From Balanoglossus misakiensis (lineage: Eukaryota > Hemichordata): a DNA stretch of 64,000 nucleotides. A model generated the notes under the pieces. That model was not told where the DNA came from. It was given only the letters and a program-made list of their open reading frames with translations, and did not search any database. Made by a program: the position numbers and the translations under genes. Where the stretch lies: NCBI GenBank assembly GCA_040954595.2, contig CM082579.2, positions 14,198,001-14,262,000 on the forward strand. Reading direction: 5' to 3'. Below are positions 1-9,705 of this stretch, in pieces (within the stretch, counting starts at the first letter, position 1; every line of letters starts with the position of its first letter).

Positions 1-269
1 GCATCACATCAATGCATGACAAAAGGTCATCACTGTGTAAGACTCAGAAATAGAATTTGAATACAAATCCTATTAAACAAAATATTCTAAAATTTACATG
101 TTATTTTAACATGTTTACTCCTATAAAAGTGAGTGCACGTGTTTTCGAGGTCTCTTCAATTCAGAAGCCACTGTGTAGGCCTTAGTTGGTGCATGCAGCT
201 CGTAGACTTAGAAATTAAGTTTGGTTCAACTCAAACGCTTCAAGTCCAGTTGACCATCTCACACTTCTG

Positions 270-345
270 GCACTGGTGGGATTCAAACCCACGCCATCGA
301 AACGACTGCAGGTGCCTAAAACCCCTTGACTGTAGGACACAAATG
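270..345 (-). pseudogene. tRNA-Leu-like relic or SINE head
   Basis: Read on the minus strand, a B-box-like GGTTTGAATCC (279-289) lies inside a T-arm-like GTGGG/CCCAC stem. It is preceded by GGCG and, further upstream, by an A-box-like stretch ending TTTTAGGCACC. The layout resembles a class II (Leu type) tRNA with a variable arm. The acceptor stem arms do not pair, so this is a decayed tRNA copy or the head of a tRNA-derived SINE, not a working gene. Confidence 0.5.
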
Positions 346-560
346 ACTGACAGTGATATAACTATGTTATAATGTTACATCGACAATACATAAGTTTGGG
401 GATATGTTGTCTCAAATGATCAAATTGAGACAAATTATCCCCATCTTGTTATAAATCTGAGCCCAGGTGTCTTTGGTGTGAGATTCCAGTAGTCAAGAGT
501 AGGCTTACCTTGAATAATGTAATGCTTGTAAATAATGTATAATTTCTTCTTACCCTCCAG

Positions 561-683
561 ATATGAATGAATGTCACAGTGGTGGAAATGCGTGCCAACA
601 CTATTGTCAGAATACCCATGGTAGTTATTGCTGCGCTTGCAGACAAGGCTTCAATGTGCTGGAGGATGGCCATGCATGTGCAG
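561..683 (+). CDS. Calcium-binding EGF-like domain exon
   Basis: This exon is bounded by a pyrimidine-rich acceptor (TACCCTCCAG, ending 560) and a donor GTATGT at 684. It has 123 bases and starts and ends in phase 1, the usual symmetry of shuffled EGF exons. It encodes one EGF repeat: it opens D-M-N-E-C (calcium-binding D-x-N-E), then C-Q-H-Y-C, then C-x-N-x4-Y (Asn-hydroxylation consensus), and ends C-x-C with RQGF, a Leu/Glu/Asp stretch and the last Cys. There is one extra Cys directly before Cys4 (GSYCCAC), giving seven. Such domains occur in secreted or membrane matrix and receptor proteins. Only this exon of the parent gene is readable here; the next EGF exon (2287 onward) is broken. The parent gene cannot be named. 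Confidence 0.85.
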
Positions 684-1342
684 GTATGTAACTGTGGATA
701 TTGATCTCTTCTGTGGCTACACTGTTTGGGGATTGCATATTGCTATGGTTACAATAAAACATGCATCCTGTCTGTCCATTGCACACATTTTAAAATTTGA
801 AATCAACCGCACACTCGTACTGAACACATGTTTGTTGAAATTGTATCTCAGAATTTTTCCATTTATAATTATGCATAATATAATCAAATTAACAAATGTG
901 AAAACTTATCTTTGAAAATTTGTTTGCAAGGGTGAAAAATTAATCTGTTGTTTTAAAAATCAGACAAAGTTTTGCTGACAGGGTACACGAGTTTCAGGGG
1001 ATTTTGTTAAAATGAGAATGATAGAGAGTGTTAAAATTCCTAGATTCTGAGATTGCCATGGATATTGAGGACTTTGACGTAAAAACAATTAATTGATCAA
1101 GAAATATGTGGTTAAGTATATGTGTGATCAACCTCACACTATACTATAAGACTGTCTGATATATTTATGCACAAGTACAATGTATTTTCACTACTTATAT
1201 GCATAACTCAATCAAATTAACATAATTTATCGACCTATAGCTATTAAATTACCACAGCAAGGAATAAATATTCACTTAGAAAATTCATATAGTTTTCATC
1301 TCATTTTAAAGACATTATAAATGCTTCTCCGAGGGGTACAAT
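684..1342 (+). other. Intronic stretch without recognised feature
   Basis: AT-rich sequence between the EGF exon donor and the inverted-repeat element at 1350. Stops are frequent in all frames, and I see no exon, RNA gene or repeat here. Confidence 0.5.
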
Positions 1343-1349
1343 AATTTTT

Positions 1350-1896
1350 AGGGTAAGCCTAATTCAAGATTCACGTTTCAAGATTCACGTTTCATGTTCC
1401 ACAGCCCAAGATTCATATTCTGATTCAGATTCCAGTCTTGTCTAATATGTTTATGCTGCCGTAACCAGGGGTGTGAACGATTGTTTATTGTCCTCGATCC
1501 CCGCCCAAGCAAGGTTCCCCAAATATTCTGTTCGATTATCGCGTGACGTCATTGTCGGGTATCTCGTCAAGTTCAGTTTCAACAACATTTTTGAAAGAGA
1601 GATGCACCCTATTTATTATTTTCTAACACATGAATGACCCTAGGCCTGAGATCGCACCATGGCCGGCAATCTTGGTATTCACAGATACTTTTAAGCGTAA
1701 TTCTGATATAATTGATAGGTTTAGGTATATTTTACAACCGATAACTTAAGCAAAGGACTAATTCCTATATTCTGAATCAAGTGAAAGCAATGTAGATGGC
1801 GAAAGGATGTGACAAGACTCGAATCTGAATCAGAATATGAATCTTGGGCTGTGGAACGTGAAACTTGAAACGTGAATCTTGAATTAGGCTTACCCT
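1350..1896. mobile_element. MITE with about 90-bp terminal inverted repeats
   Basis: The left arm (1350-1442) and right arm (1811-1896) are inverted copies. Both start AGGGTAAGCCTAATTCAAG on their outer side and run inward to CTTGTC. They differ by a few bases and by an extra short internal duplication in the left arm. The element is flanked by a 7-bp direct repeat AATTTTT (1343-1349 and 1897-1903), as expected for a target-site duplication. The 547-bp length with no coding capacity makes it a non-autonomous DNA transposon. The superfamily is unassigned; 7 bp is close to, but not exactly, the 8 bp of hAT elements. It lies in the intron between two EGF exons. Confidence 0.85.
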
Positions 1897-2286
1897 AATT
1901 TTTAATGGGTATATTCTTAATAACTCATCACCATGAATGATCATTTCAAAACTTAACAAGGCATATGGCTAAAGAGGATTCAGTGTTTGTGCACCTTCTA
2001 TCTGCTATGCTGGATCTATTGACAGTTTTCAAAGGGGTTTAAAGACTCGTCTTTTTATTCAGTACTTTCTATTTCATTCCATTGCTTTTTTGGTTAATAG
2101 GGACTGTCTTTCAGAACTCTTTGGTTTGTTTCGTGTTTTTAAGTGTAATTTATTATTCTTTAAGCTTTCACTTGTTTTCTAATTTTATTATTTTCTGTAG
2201 AAAATGCACTGAGATGTATGTGTATTATGTTTGTCAGGAAATAAATAATAATAAAATTAAAAATAATAAACTATCTTTGATTTCAG

Positions 2287-2324
2287 ATGTCAATGAATGT
2301 ATGGAGAGAGCAGATCTTTGTTAG
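2287..2324 (+). pseudogene. Broken EGF exon, N-terminal part
   Basis: After an acceptor (TTGATTTCAG, ending 2286) the phase-1 frame reads D-V-N-E-C-M-E-R-A-D-L-C, the start of a calcium-binding EGF repeat through its second cysteine, then a TAG stop at 2322-2324. The 13 bases AGAGCAGATCTTT at 2307-2319 are repeated at 2323-2335, and LINE-derived sequence follows directly. The matching C-terminal half of an EGF repeat appears at 3450-3498 in the same strand and phase. I infer that a retroelement insertion split this exon, leaving a truncated domain. Confidence 0.65.
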
Positions 2325-2335
2325 AGCAGATCTTT

Positions 2336-2740
2336 ATCTCAAGGCGCCACAGAGGAATAAAGGTCCTTCTTTTGTTGCATTTCGAATAGATTCGTGTAAT
2401 TCACTTTTGTTTGGGCTCCCTAAGTACTAGATCAGCCGTATTCAAGTTCAAAATATTGCTGCTAGTTCCAAAATCACTGTTTACATCAATGCAATTTCAG
2501 TTCCATTGGTTACCTGTGTCTGATCGTATTGTTTTCAATATTTTATTTCTTATTTTTGAATTCATTCATAGACTTGGACCATCATATCTGTCTGATATGA
2601 TCAAATTATATGTTCTAAATCGAAACTTGAAGTCAGCTGATCAGCTCAAACTCTGTCCTGTTCAGCCCAATGCTATGATGACAACAACAATTGCTTGCCT
2701 TCAGACACAAATATTTATTGCATATATTATCAGCGAATAA
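2336..2740 (+). mobile_element. LINE reverse-transcriptase C-terminal remnant (CR1/L2-like)
   Basis: In two frames the sequence reads as the conserved C-terminal part of a non-LTR retrotransposon reverse transcriptase. First comes D-x-C-N-S-L-L-F-G-L-P-K-Y (from about 2387), a stop, then I-S-R-I-Q-V-Q-N-I-A-A. After a frameshift comes the 'HWLPV' block followed by R-I-x-F-N-I-L and H-R-L-G-P-S-Y-L-S-D-M-I (about 2490-2605). This order is characteristic of CR1/L2/Rex-type LINEs. The upstream palm and endonuclease are absent and the frame is broken, so it is a dead 5'-truncated copy. It lies within the EGF exon interval. Confidence 0.8.
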
Positions 2741-3449
2741 AGGGAAATGGTTTTGAAGTTACAGTTGGCATTTTGCATTTTCGAAATGTCTACTTATATC
2801 CCAGGCCACGATACGGAGAAAAAAATAAAAATACACCAGCTGAGCTCCTCACACGTACATAGTCATGTATGGTAAACCTGGCATTCTGTCCATATGGGAC
2901 CTACATTTGTAGGCGATTGATCGATGTTGTGTCGAAATCAGGCCAGTAATTAAGTTAAAACTTGGTTAATACGTTACCTTAGGGTGTTATACATTATCCA
3001 GTAACTGTTTTACTTAAGAATTGCCTTTCAAAAGCTGTTTACCCACGGTAAACGTATCGTTTCACGATCAACGCAACACTTCTGTATTTACAAGTCTAAC
3101 ATGGAGCCGGAGAGGTCAACGTATACTTCCGGGTCATATCGTCGAACGACATTGATTATTTTTAAGCGGACTGTTACACAAGCATTTCGAATTAATTTCT
3201 TTTCACGGATGTTCGGACCGATATTAGACCTCTCTGTCAGGAAAGTTTGGTTAACTTCCGAGGTCGTTTTCAATGATTTTTGAAACGTTTGTGGATGTCT
3301 CTTTAGGGGTCACCAACATACCACCGAAAACACGTTAAAAACTTCTACTACTATTAAGGACAGATTTTCATAAAATTTACGTCTGCAGTGAAAAATGGGA
3401 ATCACTTTCGTAATTTATCCAGCTAACATGGTTTTTTATTGCACAACAG
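2741..3449. other. No gene seen; possible insertion remainder
   Basis: Sequence between the LINE remnant and the EGF half-exon. It has a small hairpin GTTTACC/GGTAAAC (3037-3053) and a slightly CpG-richer patch at 3050-3300 with short ORFs on both strands, none with recognisable homology. It may belong to the inserted material that splits the EGF exon. Confidence 0.4.
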
Positions 3450-3498
3450 AGTTGCAGACCAGGATTTAAGTTGCACAGAAATCAACATACATGTGTTG
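3450..3498 (+). pseudogene. EGF exon, C-terminal part
   Basis: Reads S-C-R-P-G-F-K-L-H-R-N-Q-H-T-C-V, the Cys5-to-Cys6 part of an EGF-like repeat. It ends in phase 1 at a good donor GTGAGT (3499), exactly like the intact exon at 561-683. There is no convincing EGF sequence immediately upstream: cysteines 3 and 4 are missing. The AG before it (GCACAACAG, ending 3449) has only a weak pyrimidine tract. It is best explained as the 3' half of the exon whose 5' half is at 2287. Confidence 0.65.
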
Positions 3499-3643
3499 GT
3501 GAGTATCTACAATTTGGAGAGAAAGTAAGATGTATGGGTTTGTACAATGTAAGTGTCTTATACATGTATATTTGACACTGAAATCATATATTGTACAATC
3601 AGTCATTGGTAAATGTCTGCTATTCATGACACAAATAAAAAAA

Positions 3644-3832
3644 CAGTCAAACCTGTGTGAGTGGCCACCTCTATTAGGCAGCCACCTCTATATAGTGGCC
3701 ACTTTATTCTAGTCCCTATGCAATTTACATCTACATTAATTGACTTTTCTACAAGGTATAATTTCTACAAGGTATAATGGCCACCTATCTATAAAGGCCA
3801 GTTTAGAAAAGTCCCTTCACTAGCCACAATAG
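3644..3832. repeat. GGCCACCT-containing dispersed repeat fragment
   Basis: Begins CAGTCAAACCTGTGTGAG, with the same first ten bases as the MITE at 4282. It then contains several variants of a TGGCCACCTCTAT motif (about 3661-3790) and ends near ACTAGCCAC. No clear inverted right end was found, so it is probably a partial copy of a pogo/Tc1-type non-autonomous repeat. Confidence 0.5.
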
Positions 3833-4281
3833 ACACTTGTGTTGATTTCTGTATGTTTTACGTGTAACACAATCAGGACATTTTTCATAAAGAGGGCAGC
3901 CTTCCAAAATAAAGTGTCATCTCAATGCAGACAATGTGAAAAAGGCGGTCAGTAGAGTACTGCTCGAGCTCATCTAGTTTGTTGTATACATGATACATGT
4001 ACAAGTTGTGTGTAAAACTGACCTTACAATAAAATGTGGCTGTCCAAGTAAGTTTCAACTATAGTGTTGATACAAAAGACAATCAAGTTTTTACTTTGTG
4101 ACCAACTTGCCTCGTGTTCGTGTCGTGGAAGGGTAACATGACTGCATAGCAATGTTTTATTAAAATTTTGTACATAGAGAAATGGACTACTGGGAACTAT
4201 GTAAATGATGCCCTGAGCCTAAAAATTCTGACTGTCTGCAATTATAGTTTTAGCATTTTTGTTCAATTGCACTTTCAAGTA

Positions 4282-4451
4282 CAGTCAAACCCGTCTAACA
4301 CCAAAGGGACTGAAGAAATTGTTCAGATTGCAGGTGTCCAATTTAAAGAGGTTCTTTCAACATGTGGTTCTATGTCAAAAGGTTTGAACAATGTCTTTGA
4401 AATAGACATGTTTCCAGATTAGACAGGGTTCGGTTGAGACAGGTTTTACTG
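4282..4451. mobile_element. Short Tc1/mariner (pogo-like) MITE
   Basis: The ends are inverted: CAGTCAAACCCGTCTAAC on the left, and on the right a sequence whose reverse complement reads CAGTAAAACCTGTCTCAAC. The 170-bp unit is bracketed by TA on both sides (4280-4281, 4452-4453), the target duplication of Tc1/mariner elements. CAGT(A/C)AAACC ends are typical of pogo-like families. There is no transposase. Confidence 0.7.
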
Positions 4452-4453
4452 TA

Positions 4454-5519
4454 TTTTGATACATGCTCTGGCTTAACCCTTTCACCAACATGGTTCAGTC
4501 TAAACCCTTTATTTTCTATGGTAAGGCTGGATCTTTAAAGAGGAAACTGTTTTTTTTCTGGGAATCTCTTTATTTCTTCTGTCACAAAAATTGCATGGGA
4601 GTTCTAATTCTAAAAGGAAAACTGATTTCATAAAAGATCTCAAAGTCAAGTTTTGGATGTGGCTCCATTTCAAGTATTGTAGGTGACTAGTTTTCCGGAG
4701 TTCAAGTCTTTATACTTGCAGTAGAGTTGGTCACATGTACTTGGGTAATCTGAGTGTGGTCAGAAATTGAACTTACACACATTGAGTTGAGTTAAGAATA
4801 TGTCTGGTGTATTACTGTAATATGACTAGATACAGCAAATGCATTAACTATAAGCGTATGTTAAAATACACAGTTTCCATGGACAAATCTGAGTGATGAA
4901 ATTAAATACACATGTTCATTAAATCCCACCATGATAGAGCGCCCCCACTGTTCAGAATGTCCATTTTGAATGTTAACTGATGTGTACTTGTACTACTAGT
5001 AAATGGAAGTACTTTAAAGTAAAGCTCAGATGCAAGGTTTTGTAAAATAAATATAATATTAAAACGTTGCCATCATTTTAGCCATTTTGAACAGCGGTCC
5101 AATTGACTAATGTGATCACTCTGTATGCGGCATATGGCATATTAAGCATTTAGTATTTTTCAATCAGAAGCCGTTAATCCTGTGATTAATTCTGCTTCTT
5201 GCAGCATTGATTTTAAATCACCACACATGAATAATTTTGTCCAAAGGACTGCGGTGCCCAAGTGTTTATGATAAGATAAACAAACGGTGAAATTCACTGA
5301 AGAAGTGAGCGAGCACTTGCCCATTCATTGTTCAATGAAAGGTGACCACCAAAACAAAAGTATTGAGAAAATAACCCGAAGTTGGAGTTACTGAGTTTTA
5401 AATTGATTTCAAGTGAAAAGCTTGGATTGGCTGAAGCTCCTGTAGTCAGTTACCTGTAGGTAGATTGACACACATGACAATGTTTGACTGTTTACACTTT
5501 TCTTTGTTTGATCTTTCAG
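4454..5519. other. No feature recognised
   Basis: About 1 kb of AT-rich sequence with frequent stops in every frame and no obvious repeat structure. Probably intron or spacer upstream of the Q-rich exon. Confidence 0.45.
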
Positions 5520-5769
5520 AGGAATATTCAAGCACTGCAGAAGAATCTAGAGATGGAACAGAAAAAAAGAACTTGAATTGAAACAACAGCAAGATCAACA
5601 TGCCAGACAAAGTCCACTCATAGCACTAAGACAACAACATCAACAACAACAGCAATTACAAAGGTTACAACAACAGAGAGCCCAACAACAACAACAACAA
5701 CAACAAGCAGTGCAAGCACAGCCATCCAATATACAATCAACAAATCAACAACTAAGTCACCTCTTACAA
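5520..5769 (+). CDS. Q-rich exon with LxxLL motif, one frameshift
   Basis: The acceptor TTGATCTTTCAG ends at 5519 and the donor GTAAGT begins at 5770. The frame opens R-N-I-Q-A-L-Q-K-N-L-E-M-E-Q-K-K, a charged, probably helical segment, then hits a stop just after a run of seven A (5562-5568). One base fewer in that run joins it to the next frame, E-L-E-L-K-Q-Q-Q and on through polyglutamine to Q-L-S-H-L-L-Q at the exon end. L-S-H-L-L fits the LxxLL nuclear-receptor box found in transcription coactivators, and polyQ is common in such proteins; a coactivator role is inference only. The exon ends in phase 0 and joins in frame to the exon at 7223. The homopolymer indel may be a sequence error or real decay. 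Confidence 0.6.
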
Positions 5770-6018
5770 GTAAGTTGTCATAATAATGTGTACAGTGAAT
5801 ATTTTGAAAACCAAGACTGGTACCAGTGGCACTTCTGGGAATTGTTATGTGGGGAAAAATAAAATCAGTTTTCTCAAAAAGGAGCTTTCTTGATGGTACA
5901 AATAACATTGGTCTGTGCCATTCCCAAAATTATTTTAATGTATTGAAGACCTGAAAGTCACACAGAATAAATTCAATGCACTATTTGCCCAACATGACAA
6001 CTTTTCCCCACACAGATT

Positions 6019-6073
6019 TAGACGTGGTGGGTATGGCCGATTTGCCTCAAATCGGCCATACACACCACATCTA
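6019..6073. repeat. Long near-perfect hairpin
   Basis: Arms 6024-6044 and 6048-6068 pair over 21 bp with one mismatch around a 3-base loop, and pairing continues outward for about five more bases. The inner stem is TATGGCCGATTTG/CAAATCGGCCATA. The loop is too short for a typical microRNA precursor. It may be a collapsed foldback element; it lies in the intron between the Q-rich exons. Confidence 0.7.
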
Positions 6074-6828
6074 TTAATATTCATGAGTTTACTTTTCTTG
6101 TTTACGTACACTACTATAACAATTGGAAATCTAGAGAATGTCTATTTCATCAAGTTGACAACCCCCACATGTGTAAGTCATGTACATAAACAAAAATAGT
6201 CTGGTGTGTGGAGCCTCCTCCCTTTTTGAAATACTTTTTTATGCAATCAGTCCAAACTCATGATCAGTCCAACCTGTTCAGTTTTAGTGTGGGGAAAAGC
6301 TGGAATGAAAGCAGACCTAAATTACAGACAACGAAATACAACAAATCTTGTCTCATTCTTATTTTCAATTCCTCTAGTTTTTCCATGGTACCAGTGTGGA
6401 AGCACTGATGATAAACTGTGGCAGACAGTTTTAAATGACGACAATCATCTTACTCTTATGTACATATGCGTTAATTTTGTGTGTACAAAATAACGTCCAA
6501 TCCAAATATCTGCAAATTTTATGTGCGTGCATTCATATAGTGGACTGCCTTCGCTTCCTTCTATATTTCTTGCACGCCATATAAGAAGAATTTAGTTTTG
6601 ACTCTTCTTTTCACTCAATTTGCTGTCTTTTCCTAATCTATGACACAGACTATGGTTGCCGCCACCTTGTCTGTTGTTAAGACAACACTTGTGGCATAGA
6701 TAAAAAAATCATAACTAGAGTCTCTGCTTTGGCAAGTGTTCGTTAGACGATCAATACCCTTTAACAAAACTCTGCTTAGAATTCAAATCATATTCTTTTC
6801 AAAATGTCAGCATCTGATTACATAGTGA

Positions 6829-7030
6829 ATTAAAGCTGCAAGCAGTGTTCACTAGGCCCAAGTAATTCCCAGGGTTCCTACAGAATGCCAAGGATTATCT
6901 GCTGTGGATACCCACAATTTTGTCAAAAAGTTTTGATCCTAAACTGATCTATGTCCTACAAAATCGAAACTTCTAGATCTATTGGTTAGCCTAGAATTAG
7001 GAGTGTACATAATTAATTAGGTCAACAGGG
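6829..7030 (-). repeat. Dispersed copy of the 1.47-kb repeat family, 3' part
   Basis: The reverse complement follows the 3' part of the units at 36-40 kb in order: ATTATGT...CCTAATTCTAGGCTAACC, then AATAGATCTAGAAGTTT, a GGACATAGA block, CCACAGCAGATA, GGAACC, and the terminal CTGCTTGCAGCTTTAAT. It therefore shows that this family is interspersed, not confined to the array 30 kb away. It lies in the intron between the two Q-rich exons. Confidence 0.75.
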
Positions 7031-7222
7031 GTCCTGAAACTAACCATCAAATTTTAGACACAGCTTAAATCAATTTCCCATTGTACAGTTACTATATGCC
7101 GCCCTAAATTTCAGTCTGATTGACAAATGTGAAGACAATTAAAAAGAGATGTCGTCTGATACATTGCCATTTTCTGTGAAGTGACTTTAAAAGAAAACTG
7201 TTTTGTTTGTATTCAACTGCAG

Positions 7223-7495
7223 CAGCAACAACAAGCCAGCAGAACACAAGCAACCATTCCACCACCAAAACAACAAACAGCAGCAACAAAACAAACATGG
7301 CAACAACAACAACAACAGCAGCAGTTATCACAACAACAACAACAACAACAACAGCTGTAACTAGGACAACAGCCAAGGCCGCGACCAAAGGTACCTCAGA
7401 TGGGCTTGGCACCCAGCTTGCAACAAACACAGCAACAATCAAGTAGTACTCTGCTGGCTGATGACCGGAGATTTTTTGATATTCTGAATCAATAA
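7223..7495 (+). CDS. Q-rich terminal exon with one in-frame stop
   Basis: The acceptor TTCAACTGCAG ends at 7222. In phase 0, continuous with the exon ending at 5769, it reads Q4-A-S-R-T-Q-A-T-I-P-P-P-K-Q-Q, then two polyglutamine runs. A TAA follows at 7358-7360, after which the same frame stays open: L-G-Q-Q-P-R-P-R-P-K, V-P-Q-M-G-L-A-P-S-L, and ends L-A-D-D-R-R-F-F-D-I-L-N-Q at a second TAA (7493-7495). The codons after the first stop continue the Q/P-rich composition, so TAA probably replaced CAA by one transition. With the frameshift in the preceding exon this suggests a pseudogene or a damaged allele; low-quality assembly is the alternative. The protein family is not identified. Confidence 0.6.
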
Positions 7496-7496
7496 A
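7491..7496 (+). promoter_or_regulatory. AATAAA polyadenylation signal overlapping the stop
   Basis: AATAAA overlaps the final TAA of the Q-rich exon, which would give a very short 3' UTR. Its position supports 7223-7495 as the terminal exon. It is a six-base match in AT-rich DNA, so moderate confidence only. Confidence 0.4.
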
Positions 7497-8001
7497 TTTA
7501 TACAGGAAACTGACTATAATGAACAGGAGACTGTTCATGCCTTTATTACCATTGTAACTTCTATATACTAAATGAAACACAGATGCCCAAAGAAATGTCA
7601 AAAATTTCTCAAGGTATGCGGGAATTTTCAAATATTCCAGACAGTCGAGTGTTGGGGATTTGGAATATTTATCACTCTCATTTACTGTATACAGACATAT
7701 CCATTCCAAAGCTATCACCTCCACTCATTCTTCAGTGTTCCTTGATTTAAAAAAAAATAATTTCGAAACAGATCAAATAACACGAAATTGTTATTCCAGT
7801 GTAGTAACAGAATATACTCGGTCTGTACTAATTCTTGCATTAGCTTTACATTGTTTCCATCACAATGCCCTATTTCAATATAACCATATTTGTATGCCGG
7901 GCGGATGTAACTAGTTGTCAGTGTCTATTGTAATACAAAGTCTGCCATACACAAAGCAACTGTGCATTGTCTTCTGGTGTGAAAAAAAGATACTTAGGAT
8001 G

Positions 8002-8212
8002 TATGTAAAATGGGAAATTTTCATGAGAGATAAATTCGCCCGAATCATGCAAGTGCTAAAAAAACACGAAAACTAAAAAGTCGCGTAAACATGTTTTTCA
8101 GAAATAATGATGAATTGAAATTCGAGAATGCGATAATTAATCGTTGCATAACAGTTGCCACATTTGATATTATGAAAATTTCCCGTTGCGAAAATTTCAT
8201 GTTTTACAGTAT
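8002..8212. mobile_element. Short MITE with TGTAAAA..GAAATTTT ends
   Basis: Left end 8002-8021 (TATGTAAAATGGGAAATTTT) and right end 8191-8213 are inverted copies: the right end reverse complements to TACTGTAAAACATGAAATTTT. They match at most positions. The interior is AT-rich and non-coding. A TA-type target duplication is possible but not clean. Confidence 0.5.
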
Positions 8213-8254
8213 ATAGCCATATTTTTTCCACTTCCAAAACTAACATCAAGAGTC

Positions 8255-8544
8255 ATGCATGCCACTGGCCCAATAAAGCCTGATAGCTCTTGCTGGGAAT
8301 TGTGATGTAACTAGCATCCCCCTTAAAGTCACTGACATTATCTGAACAATGGCGATTGTGTGTAAGGTTATAGTAAAGGCAAGGCTAATTTAAATTTAAA
8401 ATGGTACCAATCCTTAATCACACATATGTATCCTTTGACCAATCATTGGAAAAACAAAGTCCGTGATTGACTTCAAAGGGATGCTAATTACATCACGATT
8501 CCCTGCAAGGGATATTATGCTTTATTTGGCCAGTGGCATGCATA
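8255..8544. mobile_element. Foldback element, about 290 bp
   Basis: Nearly the whole unit is an imperfect inverted repeat. The outer ATGCATGCCACTGGCC matches the right-end GGCCAGTGGCATGCAT after reverse complementing. Inward, AATAAAGC..GGGAAT..GTGATGTAA..TAGCATCCC..AAAGTCA also recurs inverted, and even the centre pairs (GATTGTGTGTAAGG against CCTTAATCACACAT). It is non-coding, has no clear target duplication, and could form one long hairpin. Confidence 0.75.
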
Positions 8545-9700
8545 GTTTTTTGAAAGCAAAGCAGATAAAATACAGCTATATACTAGACTAATACCTTATT
8601 AACTCCTGATCATTGGAGAATGTATCTCTAAAGTTACTCTCTATCGCTCCCTCAGGGAAGAGAGCAGTAGACAGCTCTTTGAGTGTCAGAACTTCCAGTT
8701 GTATACCAATCATTTGTATTACCCAATCACAGACTTTGTGTTATTGGTCATTTATCTATCCAATTGAAACTCATGTGTTCATTGGAGCATTACACCAAAG
8801 AAGTCACACTATAACAGTGACAATACAACACTTGCAAAAACATGGATTGCTCAGGTCAGCCTATCTGGTTCCAGATTATCTGTGACCCAACTAATGCAGC
8901 TATAATGAATGTGTTTGGTTATATACAGAGATTTGTAGATTGTATAAGACGTGTTAATATCACACTCTAGCATGGGGCAATGTATATTTATCTTGTGAAA
9001 GCCACAAAGTCACTAGCTCTTGATGTTCATTTTCTATTTTTGTTGTTGAATAATTTATTATGAAATTAGATTGAAGCTGAACTCACGACATATGTGTGGA
9101 CATAACACGTTTATACGTCCATGTCATAATTTTTGTTAAAGCCAAACAATTAAATATCACCATTATAACAAAATTAACAACAATGTAACCCCGGGGCTGT
9201 CACTTTTTTGAATGGATACCGATCCAGAGTTAATGTTTCATTGGAAAGTCTAACAGTGTTTTGAAATGTCACATTGTAATTTGAAAGTTTGGGCTTGGGC
9301 AGTGACAATGACATTGTTTGTGTACACAATTTGAAATGGAGCTCTATGAAAAGAGAAAAGTGGTGTGTGGAAAAGAATGAAGTCTTTGGGCTTATATCAG
9401 GTGCCTTCATTTGACTCTCAAGGAGAGTTTTGTAAAACAATTAACTTGTTGTGTGTCAGCATTATTGGGAAAGATTAAGCACACACATGTATACAGGTTA
9501 GATTATAATGGAAAATCACCATCAGCCTTTTTTCTTAGCACTCTCACCTTTCACCCCCAGTTCCCTGTGTAGACATCCAACTTTTCCAACAGAAACAATG
9601 GATTTGGACAGAACCATTAGTTCATTTGAATACCGGTATGTATGTAATATGTGTATTTATAACATACATCATGCTAACACTGTGTCATGATTCACCAGAA
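8545..9700. other. No feature recognised
   Basis: AT-rich spacer. Short ORFs are present on both strands, but I see no splice-bounded exon, conserved motif or repeat. Confidence 0.4.
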
Positions 9701-9705
9701 TCCGT

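Noticed and set aside
5618-5908. Minus-strand ORF across the Q-rich exon
   Set aside because: Shadow of the polyglutamine codons, with valine/leucine runs and no conserved motif.
7104-7724. 206-codon minus-strand ORF rich in Val/Leu/Ala
   Set aside because: It is the antisense of the CAA/CAG repeats in the Q-rich exon; the hydrophobic composition is a by-product.
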